Notes under the pieces: generated by a model
What the model saw: only the letters and a program-made list of their open reading frames with translations
Database searches by the model: none
What the model was told of the DNA's origin: nothing
Assembly: GCF_009389715.1 (NCBI RefSeq)
Contig: NC_052395.1
Coordinates: 4,791,812-4,855,811, forward strand
Reading direction: 5' to 3'
Origin: Phoenix dactylifera
Lineage: Eukaryota; Streptophyta; Magnoliopsida; Arecales; Arecaceae
Length of the DNA: 64,000 bases
Shown: piece after piece, positions 32,793 to 46,214 of the stretch
How positions within the stretch are numbered: position 1 is the first letter of the stretch
How the letters are laid out: the number at the start of each line of letters is the position of its first letter
Translations under genes and position numbers: made by a program

Positions 32793-34810
32793 TGAGAGTT
32801 GCTTCGGCCGGAGGCGGAGTGGATGGCCGAAGGGCCGGCCGGAGCAACCGAGGCCTCCGGTGAGAGTGAAGGAGAGAACGAGGGAGAGGGAGACCCGGAG
32901 GAGAGAGGGAGGCACGGGAGATGAATAGGCGGTAGCCTCCGGAAGGGGGAGGGAAAACTCTGATAACGGGTTCACGGGTCGGATCCGAGTCCGAACCCGC
33001 AACCCGTTAAGCCCAAAAGAAAAAGAAAAAAAAAGGGGGAAATAGTGATAACGGGTTGCGGGCCGAATCTGGGCTCGAACCCGCAACCGTTAGGCCTAAA
33101 AGCCCAAAATGGGTTAAGTGAACCCAATTAAACCAAACCCAATCTATTTGGGCGGACCCAAATGACAAATTGGATGAAATCTGAACCCAATTGAGACCAA
33201 TTCAAGCCTGGCCCGAACCCAATTAAGGATGTGGGTCTTAACAGACCCAATTAAATATAGATCAAGCCCAATTCGAGCCCAAAACCAACTAAATTAAGGC
33301 CAAATTGACCCCGGATTGACCCTGACTCAGGCCCAAATAGGCCACGGTGACCCTAAACCCGAAATTAAACCCAATTAAGCTTGGGATTAAGCTTATTGAC
33401 CAATTAGCATGCTAATTAACCGTATGAACCAATCTGGGGTGAATTGAACCCCAAAGGCTCCAATGTGGACGCACTGGACTTGGGCTAGATTTCGGGTAGG
33501 ATTCGGACAAGTAAAAAGGGAATAATATGCTTATTGTGATGTGATTTTAGGTGACTCAGGATCCGTCACTAGGACGTGAGAAACTTGGAAGAAAGCGAAC
33601 CACGGTAAGTAACATGTCCTAATCTTTTATGGATCATGCATAATATTTAACCCGTTATACTTGTATTGTAGGTCATGTACCCTAAATTATAAGCTGTGAA
33701 TGGTGAATGTATATGGCATGCTTTGTTATACAAGTTATGATTATATGTGCTTTATGATTTCCATTATGCCTTCGAAATAAGTAGATTACATTATATCCTA
33801 AGATATGAATTATGAATCATATATATGAGTGGCATGTGTTAGCCATATATCATGCTTATGTAGATTTCATGATGCATGTAAGATGAATGGAAATTACATG
33901 TCATAATTTTCATTAGCATGAGCATAAAGAATGATGATGAATTGCCTCTAGTTATTTGCACATCTTGCAAGGGGTACCTAAGGGTTCTCGATGCTACGGG
34001 CCGAATGCAACTGAGCCAGCCTCGCCAGTGGCCGATAATGACTGAGCCAGCCTCGCCAGTGGCCGACTAATAACTGAGCAGCCCCGCCAGTGACCGATAA
34101 TGAATTCGCCGTAGCATCCATGAGGTACCACCTATAAGAAGTATTATCTACGAACTCTTAAGAGCTACTGATCGAATGCAACTGAGCCGGCCTTGCCAGT
34201 GGCCGAGAATGACTGAGCCAGCCCCGCCAGTGGCCGCCTAATAACTGAGCTTGGCCCCGCCAGTGGCCGAGAATGACTTCGCAGTAGCATCTGAGAGTAT
34301 GATCGCCGGTGCCGGTGGCACGATTTTCTTTATATATGCATGTTACAAGATTCCTTTATAATGTAGGATACTGATTTATCTACTCAGCATGAATATTTTA
34401 TTATAATGATTTATTGAGTAGTATACATGTCAGCTTCTCAAATCCTGATTAAATATGATCGATATGGTAGTTGATCCGATAAGATTATGCAGAACCACTT
34501 ACTGAGCTGTGTAGCTCATACCCGTGCATTTATGTTTTTTTTTCAGATCCCCACCAGTGACCGCCGCTAGGAGCATTTTTCTTTTGTAACAGGGCTTCCT
34601 TATTTGGGTGATATGAACATATTTGTGTACATAAACTGTGTAGAAGCTCTGTACCTTATATAAACCAGTATGTTGTAATACCTACATTTTGATATATGTA
34701 AGTTTGACTGCTTTTGACTATCTGTTGACCATGTACGAGGCTGCATGCTATTGTGAGCAGTAGTCGGCAATAACACGACCGTATCACGGATCCGGATCCG
34801 AGGCGTGACA
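31402..34810 (+). repeat. 3' LTR of the Tekay-type element
   Basis: 3409 bp, matching 23404-26828 throughout with scattered base changes and small indels. The clearest indel is near 33845, where about 18 bases present at 25842-25862 (between two ATAT-like words) are gone. The minisatellite is retained at 33995-34285. Confidence 0.93.
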
Positions 34811-34815
34811 TTTTT

Positions 34816-35463
34816 TCCTGGCGGTAGGACCATAAATGAAAGGAGTACCGACCATATTGAATCCTCCATCTCAGTCCAGGTTACCGTAATGTCTAAGGAT
34901 GGGCCAACAATTCACGAGCACATAGGATCGCCTTTTGTTTCATTGGATATGGTTTCGCTGTATCGCCTGCCTTAAGTTACCATTCTCCTAGATGTAGCAG
35001 GAGACAAAGGCCAGTAATAGAATGATTTAGCAACTAAGAAATCATCACCCGAAAAAAACATTCAGCTGGTGCCGCTGAGTATGATCCACGCATGAAATAA
35101 TCCTGATACAACCAAATGGTGGGATTTTAGATAATAGATTAGAAAACAAGTTCAGCGCAACAAGAAACATGAGAAATTTCTTATGCCGCACTCAGAAGTT
35201 CCAGTCTGATAAATTAATACACCACCGCTCGGATGTTTTGCGTTTGATTGGAATATAAATTGCCGGTCTCGACCATGGTTCGATCCGCATAAATTGCAGT
35301 ATGGATTTTAATAGCTCTTTGCTGGAGGAAAACTAAGTATATGCATGATTTTGACTGGAGCAGCAACAAACCAGAGACTGAAGGAGGGCAAAGTGAACTT
35401 GCAGCATCTTTAGCTCCCGGTTTTTATTTTACCTTTAATGCGTATGTAGAGACCATCACATAA
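34816..35463. other. intergenic DNA downstream of MKK6
   Basis: No gene recognised. The right part is the probable 3' UTR of the MKK6-type gene on the minus strand. Confidence 0.45.
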
Positions 35464-38400
35464 TTACACATCACCAGGTAAATTTACAGGAGAATCTAAG
35501 CTGCCAACAAGGATTGCTAGATCGATGTCTTTGTCCTCAAACTTTTTGATGAATGGATGACTCTGGAACCAGGTGAAGCGATTCAGTAAGAAGCACATTA
35601 AAATTGTTTAAGATAAAAATTGCCGCAAAAACTGAAAATGATACTAACCAGGAGCTCCAAAGACGACATTCTTTCATGAGGATCCTTTTGTATGCTGCAC
35701 ACGAGACAGAACAGAAGGAATAATTTTTTTTTCCCCACATCATATGCCTTCAATGAGGGGTAAAATATACTGTGGTAGAACTTGCAGCACAAAAACAGAA
35801 TAAAAAAGCAATAACAACTACTTCATTTGAATCTACAATGTCCAATTAGATAGAGCACAGCTAGAGTATGATTGATATAACTTAAGCAATATTAAGATTT
35901 GCCAAAAAGCCACAGTTTTTCTAAGTTTTGAGATACGTCGCCTAACGATGATCAATTAAGCCAACCCATATGTATGGGGTAAGTCCTGCTAGTTAAATGT
36001 TGCTGCCACAGGTGATGATCCAAAGAAAAAACTGTGTAGAAGTTTATAAATTAAACTTGCATTTACGAAAAAAAAGGGTGCAGATTCAGAAAACATCACA
36101 AATTGCAAAAACATTCAGATGAATCAAATTCAGTACATTTGATTTAAATTGAGAGAAATAAGTATGCATGTTGACGACCCAAAAGTACTTCATAGACATC
36201 TGCAGGAATCTGGTTCGGAATATTTAATTTAAATGCAGATAAATTAAAAGACATATGTATGGTGTTGATTCAAGGAACTGAGTAGCCACACACACCGACA
36301 GGCCTATGCATGCATGCTGATAAAAAAAAAACACAAAAAGGGCATATAAACACATGCACGCGCAAGCACACAGTCAAGATAGTAGAGTTGTAAATTTAAC
36401 TGTTTTAATTTCATTAACTACCTATAATTGAGAGAAGCTAGTCACGAGTCAAGACAGATAATAATACGACAAAAATTTCTTAAATAAATGAGTCCACCAA
36501 AACTGATAAAATAACAGATTTATTATTCCTAGATTATTTTAAAAGGCATTATGACAGGTCTAAGTCAGAAAAGATTAACTCATTCGATGATGTGTACTTG
36601 TATGAAACTTTCAGTAAATGGTGGTCCACGTGCAAGGACTCTTAAATGTCTAATCACATCACTAAGATGATTCTTTGAGAGACCACCAAGAGCTGCACTC
36701 TATGAACGACTTCATGTATCTTATGAGAATTTTTTTAAAAAAAAAATTCAGATATACTGCTAAAAGGAGATAGGGGACTCCAGAGCATCTCATAAATATT
36801 TATCACAGGTTGCATTTGAGTCAGTTTCCAAGTATGTTTCAACAAGGGTTTCAAGCTTCTCATCTAATAATATGGTAAACATTATGAGGTTGAATGGCTC
36901 AAATCCCTCGACAACAGAATCTGAAAGGATGCTTTATATTTATAAATATGTTAAATCCCTCATTTAGAGAGGAAGTTGATTATTCAAACAAATACAACAA
37001 GACATATTTGATCACCATAGCCCAAGACTAGATAGATGCCAAGGATCATATGGATTCCAAACTATTGGAGGGTTTCTATAAATGGAATTAGGAAGAAGTA
37101 TTATAATATATTAAGTGTTAATTAAAAGTGTGAAGTGCAAAATTGTAACCCTAAGTCACATAAAAATATGAGCTACCTCAGTGTGGCTGTATTCTTGTAT
37201 TTGCTTCGATTGCCATCATCAAAAAACAGTACGAACATATTCTAAAATCTGCTCTTCTATGTCTGAATCAAATCTTTGAAGTACCAGATCAATTCAAGTA
37301 TGCCCAAGACCTCAGGATTTCAAGAAGAGGCTCAACTTGCATAATGGTATAACCCGACAGTTAAGGGTACTTAATAAGAGATGAAAGGATTTTTTGCCAT
37401 GATCATGATTCGAACAGATGGCATTCAGAGCTCCACGAGGAAAACAGGCTTACGGACAATCAAGATGAGCAATTTAAATCAGAAGAATGTACAGGCAGGA
37501 CCGCTACCCTTTTCAACTCGCCTTATAAAACATACAAGGGATAAAATCTGACAGTGTTTGCAGATTTAGTGAAGCCTGAAGAAAAACAATGTCATTATGG
37601 AGCAATGGAGCAATCCAAATGTCGCAGAGCAAGAGATCATTGATCAGAGAGGATGTGAAGAGCCTTCAATATTAATATGCTGAAAACATCTTCTTTATAT
37701 AGCAAAACATTGCCTTTGAAGAGCCATCATTTCCACTAATCTCTAAGCATGCAGAGTAAAATGAAGGTGGCAGGCGTATATCATGGAAACTTGGTAAATC
37801 CTTTTAAGTGCATTTCTTTTTTGGTAGATGTCTATAAGGGCTTGTTTGGTTTGCGGGAAAAGAAGGGGGGAAAGTGTGGTCATCGGGAAAGTAATGAGAT
37901 CCTCTTGTTTGGTTGGAGTTTTCAAAGGGGAGAGACGGAAAAGTTGTATTCCTATGGAAATATGATTTCCACATTTCATGGAAAAGTCTTTCCCAGGAGA
38001 AACATGAAAAAGTTACTTTTTCATGAGGCGGGAATCACTCCATTTTTATTTTTTTTCAAAAAAGCCCTTCAGCATTAAAGTAGAATTAAAGAGGCATTAA
38101 AAACCTAATTTTTATTAAGGGCATAGTAGGAATTATACATAACTTTTTCAGAAAAGTGGATGGCCAACCAAACATAAGCACTTTGGAAATTTGTCACTTT
38201 TCTATGGTCAACCAAACTTGCCAAAAGTACTTTCCTAGGCATCCTCTTCCTAGGAATTTGTTTCCCAGGAATCATATTCTTAGGAGGAAAAATGCTTCCC
38301 GCGAACCAAACGAGCCCTAAGATTTTTAACTGATAGAGCATGTAGCAATAATTTCAACAGAAAGATATGGTCCTCTATAGATTAAAAAATGCCTTTACTA

Positions 38401-41400
38401 CCAACATGTCTAACATTCATCCCATTTTACAAACAGACTTTAATTCCATTTTCCATATCAAAAAAGAAAACAAACATTTAATGATTCTCAAAGAAAATGA
38501 GAGATAAGATTCAATTGATGTTCATCAGCTATGATGACGCCTGATATTAAAAAAAAAAAAAGAAAAAAGAAACAAGTAGTAATAAAATAAAGAAAATGTG
38601 ATATGACCAATCATTGAAATTTTTTAGGTGCATGCTTCTATTCTATTTTTTAAGGTTAAAATCAGCATAAGAAAAACTCTACATGAATAATTTGTAAAAA
38701 CTGAAAAGCGAAAATTAACATGCTCCATAGTAGTAAAATTTTATTATAATATGAATGTAAAAGGATCAGCCATATGATAGCATGCGACAATGCAATAAAA
38801 GCAATAAAACGGCTTGATACAAGAACAATGACATACCAAGCTGATATAAACGAACAAAACTCTGGAGAAAATTGATCCGATGGGGCAGAAGGTGGTGGCT
38901 GATCTACAATAGCCTCCAAAAGCTCATAAAAGCTTGGCCAACCTTCCTCTTGTTCAGATGGTATATAAGGAAAGCGGCCTATAGCACACTCGAGTATTAC
39001 CAAGCCCAAACTCCATATATCACTCTTATAATCATATGAGCTTCCACTGATCCGCTCAGGCTGGTAGCAAAAATGGAAAACAATGATGTAATATCAGTTT
39101 CTAAGGTCAACTATGTTTTGAAGGAAAAGGCAACAAAATACTAGAATGATTAAAGTTAATAGAAGTGATAAAATAGTCACATCATGGAATTAACAAGAGG
39201 ATTATCAGATAGCAGATCAACATACCGACATATAATTGTAGGTGCCTACAAATGTATCTCGCTGACCCATGGAGTTAGCAAGCACCGCGCTCACTCCAAA
39301 ATCCGTTATCTTTACCTCACCTTTGTGATTTACTAACAAGTTTGATGGCTTTATGTCCCTGTGAATCACATGTCTTTCATGGTGCAGATATACTAAACCC
39401 TTCAAAACCTGAACGCCAAAGAGAAAACATGTTGTTATTGAACACATTATGAGCCGCCAGCTGCATCGAAGCATACATATTGTAGTTCTGTAAATTATCC
39501 TTGCCTGTCTGCAAACAACTGCAAGATATGGCTCAAGGATTGTTTTCACTTGTTTAATTACATCAGCCAGAGATCCTCGATCCATGTATTCCAAGACAAG
39601 AGAAATTACGCCATTATGGTAGAAAGAATGGTAACAAACAACAACATGCGGACACTGTGATGCTTTATTTATTTTAAGCTCTTGAACTATTAGTTTACGA
39701 ACTGGCTCTTGAATATTCATCTGAATGCCCTGCAAAATGCAATGTCTTACCATCAATTCATTGTGTCCTACATAATGCTATTTGGGAAAAACAAATATGA
39801 ATTCAAGGCCTTAATTTCCCACTGATTACTAAGACCAGCCAGAAATCTTTAAAGCAGCCATAATACGTGCAAGTGTCAGGCAAGCACTGTCTCCTAGTGC
39901 GTTTGCATATCCTTTGTTAATGAACTAAGGATAGAGCCAAGAGGGCTAATAGGTAATTCCACATTCAAATCATACCAAGATTAATATTATACATATTCTT
40001 CCACTCTACAAAGAGATATTGTGGCAGAATTGCATGAGAGCAGCAGTTTGAAATCCACTGTAACAGCGTCCGGAAAAATCTTGCAGGTCTTACCCTCCAT
40101 CTAGCTGCTGACCAGTCCTATTATTTGTCAGGACTTCATGAACCTCATCCAGTTTACTCTTCTAAAAGGAAGCCTTTTCTTGAAAGATAGAAGATACCGA
40201 TAGATTTGGTTGGCTGGAATTAAGAATACTGAGATAAAGGATGTTATTGCTTTAGTAAAATTGTCTGGCCACAGAGTTATAATATATACAAGAATATACC
40301 CTATGGTTAGCTCAATCTCACTCTGTAAATAATGAGAGACCGAATATTGCAGAAAGACAGGGATGAGAATGAACTGATTAATGCCTTCAGATGAGAATCT
40401 ACTAATCCTTCCCTTATTCTTATTTTCCTATAAAGTTACACGCTCTCTTCCAATATACATGAAACAGGTAAACAAGATATTAGATATAAACATCATTATT
40501 ACTTCTATACCTTTAGGGCATACAGTGTTCCCAACCATTTGTGCCGCACAAGCTGAACAACACCTCCACTCCCCTTCCCAATAACTTTAACGGCCTCAAG
40601 GTCTTCCAACAAGAACTGCATATCCTCCTCCTTAACATCTGGTTGCCGCATCTGAGAAGGTAAAAACCGACCATAAAGATAAATATCAGCAAAAGGACAA
40701 AGAAAAGAAAAATGAAAGATTGCTTCAGAATAGATAGATACAAGTGATAAATGTTATGGATAGGATCTAAAAAAAGTAAAACGAAGAGTTCAAGCTTAAT
40801 AAAGATTGAAGCCCGTGCCAAATACAATTTAATTGATTTTGGAAATATTTTATCTATAACTATGGATGAGGATGAGCCTTCGCACAACAGTATGGTTACT
40901 CCATTGTGACATGGAGATCGTGGGTTTGAAACATGGAAATAGACTCTCCACATGTGGGAGAAAGGCTTCGTACATCTGACCCTCCTCAGACCCCACAACG
41001 GCAAAAGCCTCGTGCACTGGAACACCTTTTTTAATTGTAAAATTATGGATAACTAGAAATTTCACTTGAACCGAAACAAGAAAGCTATCAAGTTAACATC
41101 GAACCTGCATCTATGCATGCATAAAGTCATAACCATACCCATCAAGCGTTATTCCAATTATTTTGTGTCTCTTTTTTTGGATCTTTATTCACCAAGATTT
41201 CCTATCTAGGGGCACCTCTAATTTTGTTTCAAGCTTTTCATATCCTTTTTCACAATCTCCATCCATGTAACCTTAGATCTTCCCTCCTACATCCTTCAAA
41301 CAACCTTCTCTTCTCCTACATCCTTCCAAACTAAAGTTCCTCTTCTTATTGGAGCCATCTTAAATCTTCACTGTATGCACCCATAACTTTTAAACAGATT

Positions 41401-44232
41401 CTCCATCACTTCATCCTTAATTTTTGCAACTCCAACAGCTCCTCTAGTACACTAATTTCTCAATCTATTCTATTAACACATCCATATTAACATTCCCACT
41501 TTGCTACAGTAAACATATTATCCTGAACTCTATTTATTATCCAACTATCCATGCATTGTAAAAATAGCATTAAAATTTAAAACTATAAAATTTGGAAGTG
41601 CATATTTTTACTAAGAAAAGATAGGCGGAGAATTTGCTAAGCCAGAATCAGTGACACCTATAAGCATAATGTCAAAGGTGGCATTTAAAGAGTAAATCTG
41701 ATAGAAGAGCTCAAAAGAATCAAATCATCGGGCTTATACAATCTTCCTCTGACATTGATGTAGCCTTTAATCATCATTTTGTACAAATTTAGTCAATTAT
41801 CTAATAAGAGAAAGCTCTTTACACATCATTGGCACTACTCTATGCACTAGACATTTGTAGAACATATATAACTATCATCGTAACAAAAATATAAGTTAAA
41901 GAAAAACTAAGTAGCTAGAGAGTCACAGAATCAGAATTTAAAGGCTACAAAGCACAATAGAAAATAGAGAAGGAAGAAAAATAAAAGATCAACCAAAAAC
42001 CCTTTTAAGCTTGATTACTTTAATGTTCAAGTTTCAAAAAGGCATGGTCAATATGAAGATGTTTCATCCACTTTTTACCAAAGCAAATCAAACTAAAATT
42101 GCAGTGTTTGTAGTAAGGTTCGCCATCTCAGTACCGAACCCCATACTGGTGCCACACTAGCACAGTGTCGGTATGGTATGGTACGATTTTTTTTTTTGAC
42201 GTACCGAGTGTCGGTACGCCACCCGTACCAGATACCGGTATGAAACCAGTACTGTACACCCTATACTGTCACTCGGTACGCCATCCATACCAAGTACCGG
42301 TACCAAACCAGTACGATACACCCTATACCGTCCGGTTTGGGCCAGTACAATGTACCATAATCTACAGTATAAATGATGGCAAGGTTCAAAAATAGATGAA
42401 TGTTAGTATCTGTCTCGATCATATTGATACAACATCCTGCCAGCCAATTTAGATGATCCAGCAACATGCACCAGTTAGCAATTTTTAGTTTATCTTTGAA
42501 GACTCCAAGCATCACAAGAAATTGACTTCTGAAACCAGCTATCAATGATAAAAAATCAAGTTCAAAGAACAAAATGAAATCAATGCATTAATTATGGTAT
42601 TATGCTAAAGGACAGGATCATAGCTCTAGAGGATCAAAGAGGCCCCCATCGCTCCTAGTCCTAAAATTTTGGGATTTTTATGCTGTTACCTACTTTGCAC
42701 TCAACAGGCATGATATAAAAGTCTAAACTTTATTGTTTTCTTTAGCAACCACAAATAACATAAAAATAGAGGCAATAATAGCCATGTACTAAGCACATTA
42801 TTCTTCTCCAAATTCGCTCTTCAGAAGTACCCAATAATAAAGCAAATGCAAGATATTGTGAAGCATAATATCCAAAAAGATTCAGATAAGTAAATTAAAT
42901 TGGAGTCGAATTCTGTATGATAACAAAGCAAATGCAAGATATTATGTAGCATATTATCCCAAAAAAATAGATAAGTAAATTTAATTGGTGTCAAATTCTA
43001 TATGTTAAAAAATTTGTTAATCATGATATTAAGATTTCCAATATGAATGAAGCAATGGGTACTCTCTTATACAATTCTCTAGTTGTCTCATATCAAAAAT
43101 AAGTATATAGTGTGAGTTTTTCTGTATTCTTCTCTCGATGCTTTGCATTCTGGAATCCACCAAAGTATTGCTTACCAGTAGACATGATTATAACTGAACT
43201 TCCATCCCTTGCCTTTTCTTTCAGCAGACATTGATTTGGTTCAGCCATTATCCACATAAAGTTTTGCTCTCAGTAACCAACCTTCAACAGTTTGTTATTT
43301 TATCTGGTTTTATTTTTATCATATAATCTTCTCTAGGCATCATTTTTTCTTCATTTGGACGCTACCTAACATCTTTGTACTCCAAACGTGCAAAAGGATA
43401 GTTCGTCAGTATGATCATAACGTGAAATTCTCTCACTTGCTTCTTTACAATCCTGATACCGTCTCACCATTATTCAATTTTTTCATGCAACTAGTCCAGA
43501 GCATGCTGTTTTCTTATAACCTATACTATTCTTTGCTAAATTACTAGTTATAAACTAGTCTTGACAGCGCTTGAGGAAAATCAAAAATGAGAAGAAGGTC
43601 TAGGAAGAATACATAAAACTTCAAGATTTGTGCTGATTCCTACGATCGAGCTGATAACATAGTTAAAAGTGCTTGTAAATCGTGATGTCGGCATAAAGAA
43701 CTCTGCAGGACTTGAGAATCTAATGTAATAATTTCAAAGCACAAACTTCTCTCTATGCTGCTGCAGCACTGAAAGTTAAACAATAAAAAAGATAATTCAA
43801 GTATAATTCAGGAAAAGAAAAAAGAAATCAAGATGAGCTTACGCGACTCTCGGGTTGTTCAGAGATCAACCGCAACCCTTTCTGATTGAGCCGCAAGTCA
43901 CCGTCCGTGAAAGTCCCGCTCGCTGTCCTGAAATCCCAAAATCCCCAATTTTCTCACGATCAAACCCATAAAGAATCTTGAAAAATTGATCGGGCCATAT
44001 TTGGCAAGCCATTAAAGAATCCTGAAAGAACAGAGTAGCTTCGACTCGATTTTGAACGCCAATTTCAGCCAACGAAAACTCGGAAGGGAGGGAAAAAAAC
44101 TTAACTTGGATCTCTCGAAAGAAACGGAGGAAGAGAAGAATCTTGGAGGAATGCTTACAAGAACTTGTCGACAGCGGTTTCTTGAGCCGGCACGGCGACC
44201 TTGAGCTGCTTCAACGGCTTCGGGCCCTTCAT
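35464..44232 (-). CDS. MKK6: MKK6-type MAP kinase kinase
   Basis: Eight exons (minus): 44159-44232, 43843-43927, 40511-40651, 39505-39729, 39226-39408, 38837-39060, 35649-35694, 35464-35562; phases match, 358 codons plus TAA (Arabidopsis MKK6 is about 356). Seen: [13 protein letters not shown] near the start, P-loop GKGSGGVV (78-85), the catalytic Lys at 100, [23 protein letters not shown] (191-198), DFG (211-213), activation site S221-x5-T227 of the plant type, and [12 protein letters not shown]. The C-terminal IQKDP...[15 protein letters not shown] tail is typical of group A MKK6. It phosphorylates MAP kinases (MPK4/MPK13 type) that control cytokinesis and the phragmoplast in Arabidopsis, in the cytosol. 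The intron after residue 175 starts with GC instead of GT. Introns 2 and 6 exceed 3 kb and carry repeats. Confidence 0.95.
37838..38317. mobile_element. Tourist-like MITE in an MKK6 intron
   Basis: 480 bp with inverted ends GGGCTTGTTTGGTTTGCGGG on the left and GGGCTCGTTTGGTTCGCGGG read from the right, 18 of 20 bases alike. TAA is duplicated at 37835-37837 and 38318-38320, as in PIF/Harbinger-type Tourist elements. No coding capacity. Its inside has further complementary words around TTTCCCAGGA(G/A), so it can fold. It sits in the intron 35695-38836. Confidence 0.8.
40868..41043 (+). mobile_element. tRNA-derived SINE (Au-like) in an MKK6 intron
   Basis: Plus-strand copy, antisense to MKK6. 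It has an A-box region (GCACAACAGTATGGTTACT near 40882), a B-box-like GTGGGTTTGAAAC (40920-40932), the body ACATCTGACCCTCCTCAGAC, a GCCTCGTGCACTGG end (41007-41020) and a T-run, as in the Au SINE group of plants. The word TATGGAT flanks it at 40861-40867 and 41044-41050 and may be the target duplication. The body of the B-box is changed by a few bases, so it is an old copy. Confidence 0.75.
41115..41480 (-). pseudogene. LINE reverse transcriptase C-terminal relic in an MKK6 intron
   Basis: On the minus strand short frame pieces read [18 protein letters not shown] (complement near 41240-41290), which matches the GRP(K/R)xTWMExVxKDMK end of plant RTE-like LINE ORF2, preceded by a [10 protein letters not shown], AP-containing segment. 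Frames are broken and the copy is short. Confidence 0.5.
42120..42365. repeat. GTACC-rich inverted repeat element in an MKK6 intron
   Basis: Dense with GGTAC, GTACC and CCGGTA words in both orientations (for example CGGTACGCCA twice near 42212 and 42274, AAACCAGTAC twice near 42242 and 42304). A unit of about 62 bp from 42210 to 42330 is repeated. It resembles the element at 8397-8653 in content, but clear terminal repeats are not seen. Confidence 0.55.
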
Positions 44233-46214
44233 GATCTAGGATTTCGCGAGGGCGTCGAATCCTGGCTATTTTCTAGGGTTTAATCGAGGAGAGAGGGGGG
44301 GGGGGCACTAGAGAGCGCGTGCAGACGGAGGAGACTGGGATTGGAAAAACCGGAAAAGCCGAAGAGAAATTTTAAAAGATAAATAAAGAAGGAAGCAGCG
44401 ACTTTTCGACGAAGAGAGACAGCTCGATAATAAATTCAAACTACCGATGACCCCAGTCCTTTGTTCCCTGATAAAATACTTCCCCTGGCAACGAAAAATT
44501 AAAATAAATGCATAAAACCCGGATCCGTTGGGTTTGGCCACCGCCGGATCTTGGACACGTGGCAGACTTGTGTCAGTAGGAGCTAAGTTGGGTCCGGGTT
44601 GGATCTGACCCGGTATTTTTATTATTTTTTTTATTATGTTTTCCAACAGTTGCACCCTCACCTTAACCAATCAGTTCACATCTATGAGACCTCTTCCAAG
44701 TCAAGATATATTACATGGCATAAAGATTAGGTGCAGTATCAGTTTATGTCTATGAGACCTATTCACAGTAATAGGCAGCAAAAAAGATAATTCAATCAGT
44801 TGCTTTGTTCGTCTTTTAGTACATATAAGTAGCTCGAAAAGAATCACAGTTTCTTACTATCTATTGTATATCTCTAAGAAGAGGATAGCCGTCAGCTTAT
44901 CGCTCAGCATCCCAAATCCAATTTGATCACCATAGCAAAGTCTTCTTTCAGAGTGAACTCACTAGCTCCTAAAATACTTCCTCACATAGATGATGCCTTT
45001 TCATGCCGCCCTGAGCTCCGCTCATATAACTGGTCGTGCCACAATGCACCGCCTTTCCTGCGGCAATCAATCTGAAGTTGTGCTCGCGGATCACAAACTC
45101 CGTCTCTCCTCTATCTCCTCTATTAGCATACTTACTATCGAAGTTCACTTTGAAATGACGAGGAGTTGGGGTTTCCGGTGATGATCGCTTGTTAGGGGGT
45201 AAACAGGAGCTTAGTTGGGTTGCCCGCTTGTTCTTCCTTGAGCCACACGTCCATCAAGCTGATGCCTCGGAAGCAAACTCCTTACAAAGCTGTCCGGATT
45301 TCAAAACCACCAAACCTAACGGATCCGTCTCCTAACTCTTGTCAGAGGAAAGATTAGCTGGCAGCCGTACGTGTCACGCAAGCGGCCCCACCACCATCAC
45401 CACCGTTGGTTGGAAGAGACTCCTAACGGCAGTTCGCTCTTTTTAAATTTCAACCTCCGGTCACCGTGCGCCTAACACACCGCCCCCAATCGGTCAATGG
45501 GGCTAACGAAAATGCCAAATAGCACGAAAATCATAATTAATAAAGCCCATTGTTGGGTACTGCTGTTGTTACTCTTTTATCTTAGCATTTTGCACGTAAA
45601 ATTTATCATTTCTTGATTTCATTTTGACATAAAAGCAGCGAAATCTTTATGGATCTTGCTGGGTGTGCACTTTTACAGTATTTTTATCAAGACATTAGGA
45701 TGGATCCTGGCATTCCTTTGGAAAGGGTATTAAAATAAATTACTAAACAATGGTTAACGCCCACCACCACTTACCTACTCCTGTCCGCAACCTAATCCAG
45801 GCCGAAACCTAACGTAAAAGTTAATAACATCATATTTGCAACTGTGACCGGCGATGATCCTCAACATGCTCGCCCACTGCCAGCAGGTGCGCCGGGACGG
45901 TGGTGGTGGTGGTCCCCTTTCCTTGTAGAAAGGTAGGAGGGAGATATCAGCGATGGTGGCGGATCTAGTGATGGTGTTAGATCCATAGAGGATAGCGGCG
46001 AGGGGCATGGTAAAATTGGATAAGTGGAGCTACTTGATGGTGGAGAGGTCGAAGCGGAGGAGGACAGGCAGATGCAGGAAGGCGAGGGCCAAGGACAAGG
46101 ACAAGGGTTTCAGGGTGAGGGCGGGGTGCATTGGAGCCGATGGGGTAGTAGGGGTCAGAGGAGAGGCCACAAGGATTAGGGGTGCCATACTTCAATCAAG
46201 ATTTAGATATATTG
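44233..46214. other. MKK6 promoter side and intergenic DNA
   Basis: The first 100 bases are the MKK6 5' UTR, with a G-run (GAGAGGGGGGGGGGGCAC near 44291-44308). Further out no gene is recognised in either strand. From 45980 to 46200 a GGT/GGA-rich stretch occurs. Confidence 0.4.

Larger units (their letters stand above)
23404..34810 (+). mobile_element. complete Del/Tekay-type chromovirus (11.4 kb)
   Basis: One element with matching LTRs 23404-26828 and 31402-34810, flanked by the 5-bp duplication TTTTT at 23399-23403 and 34811-34815. The order is LTR, iMet primer site, gag, protease, reverse transcriptase, RNase H, integrase with chromodomain, polypurine tract, LTR, all on the plus strand. 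Very long LTRs and the closing chromodomain motif RRRTIPYVKIQW fit the Del/Tekay clade. Every coding part is broken by stops or frameshifts, so it cannot move by itself, yet the LTRs are still nearly alike, so insertion was fairly recent. LTR ends are TGTAATG...GTGACA. Confidence 0.93.
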
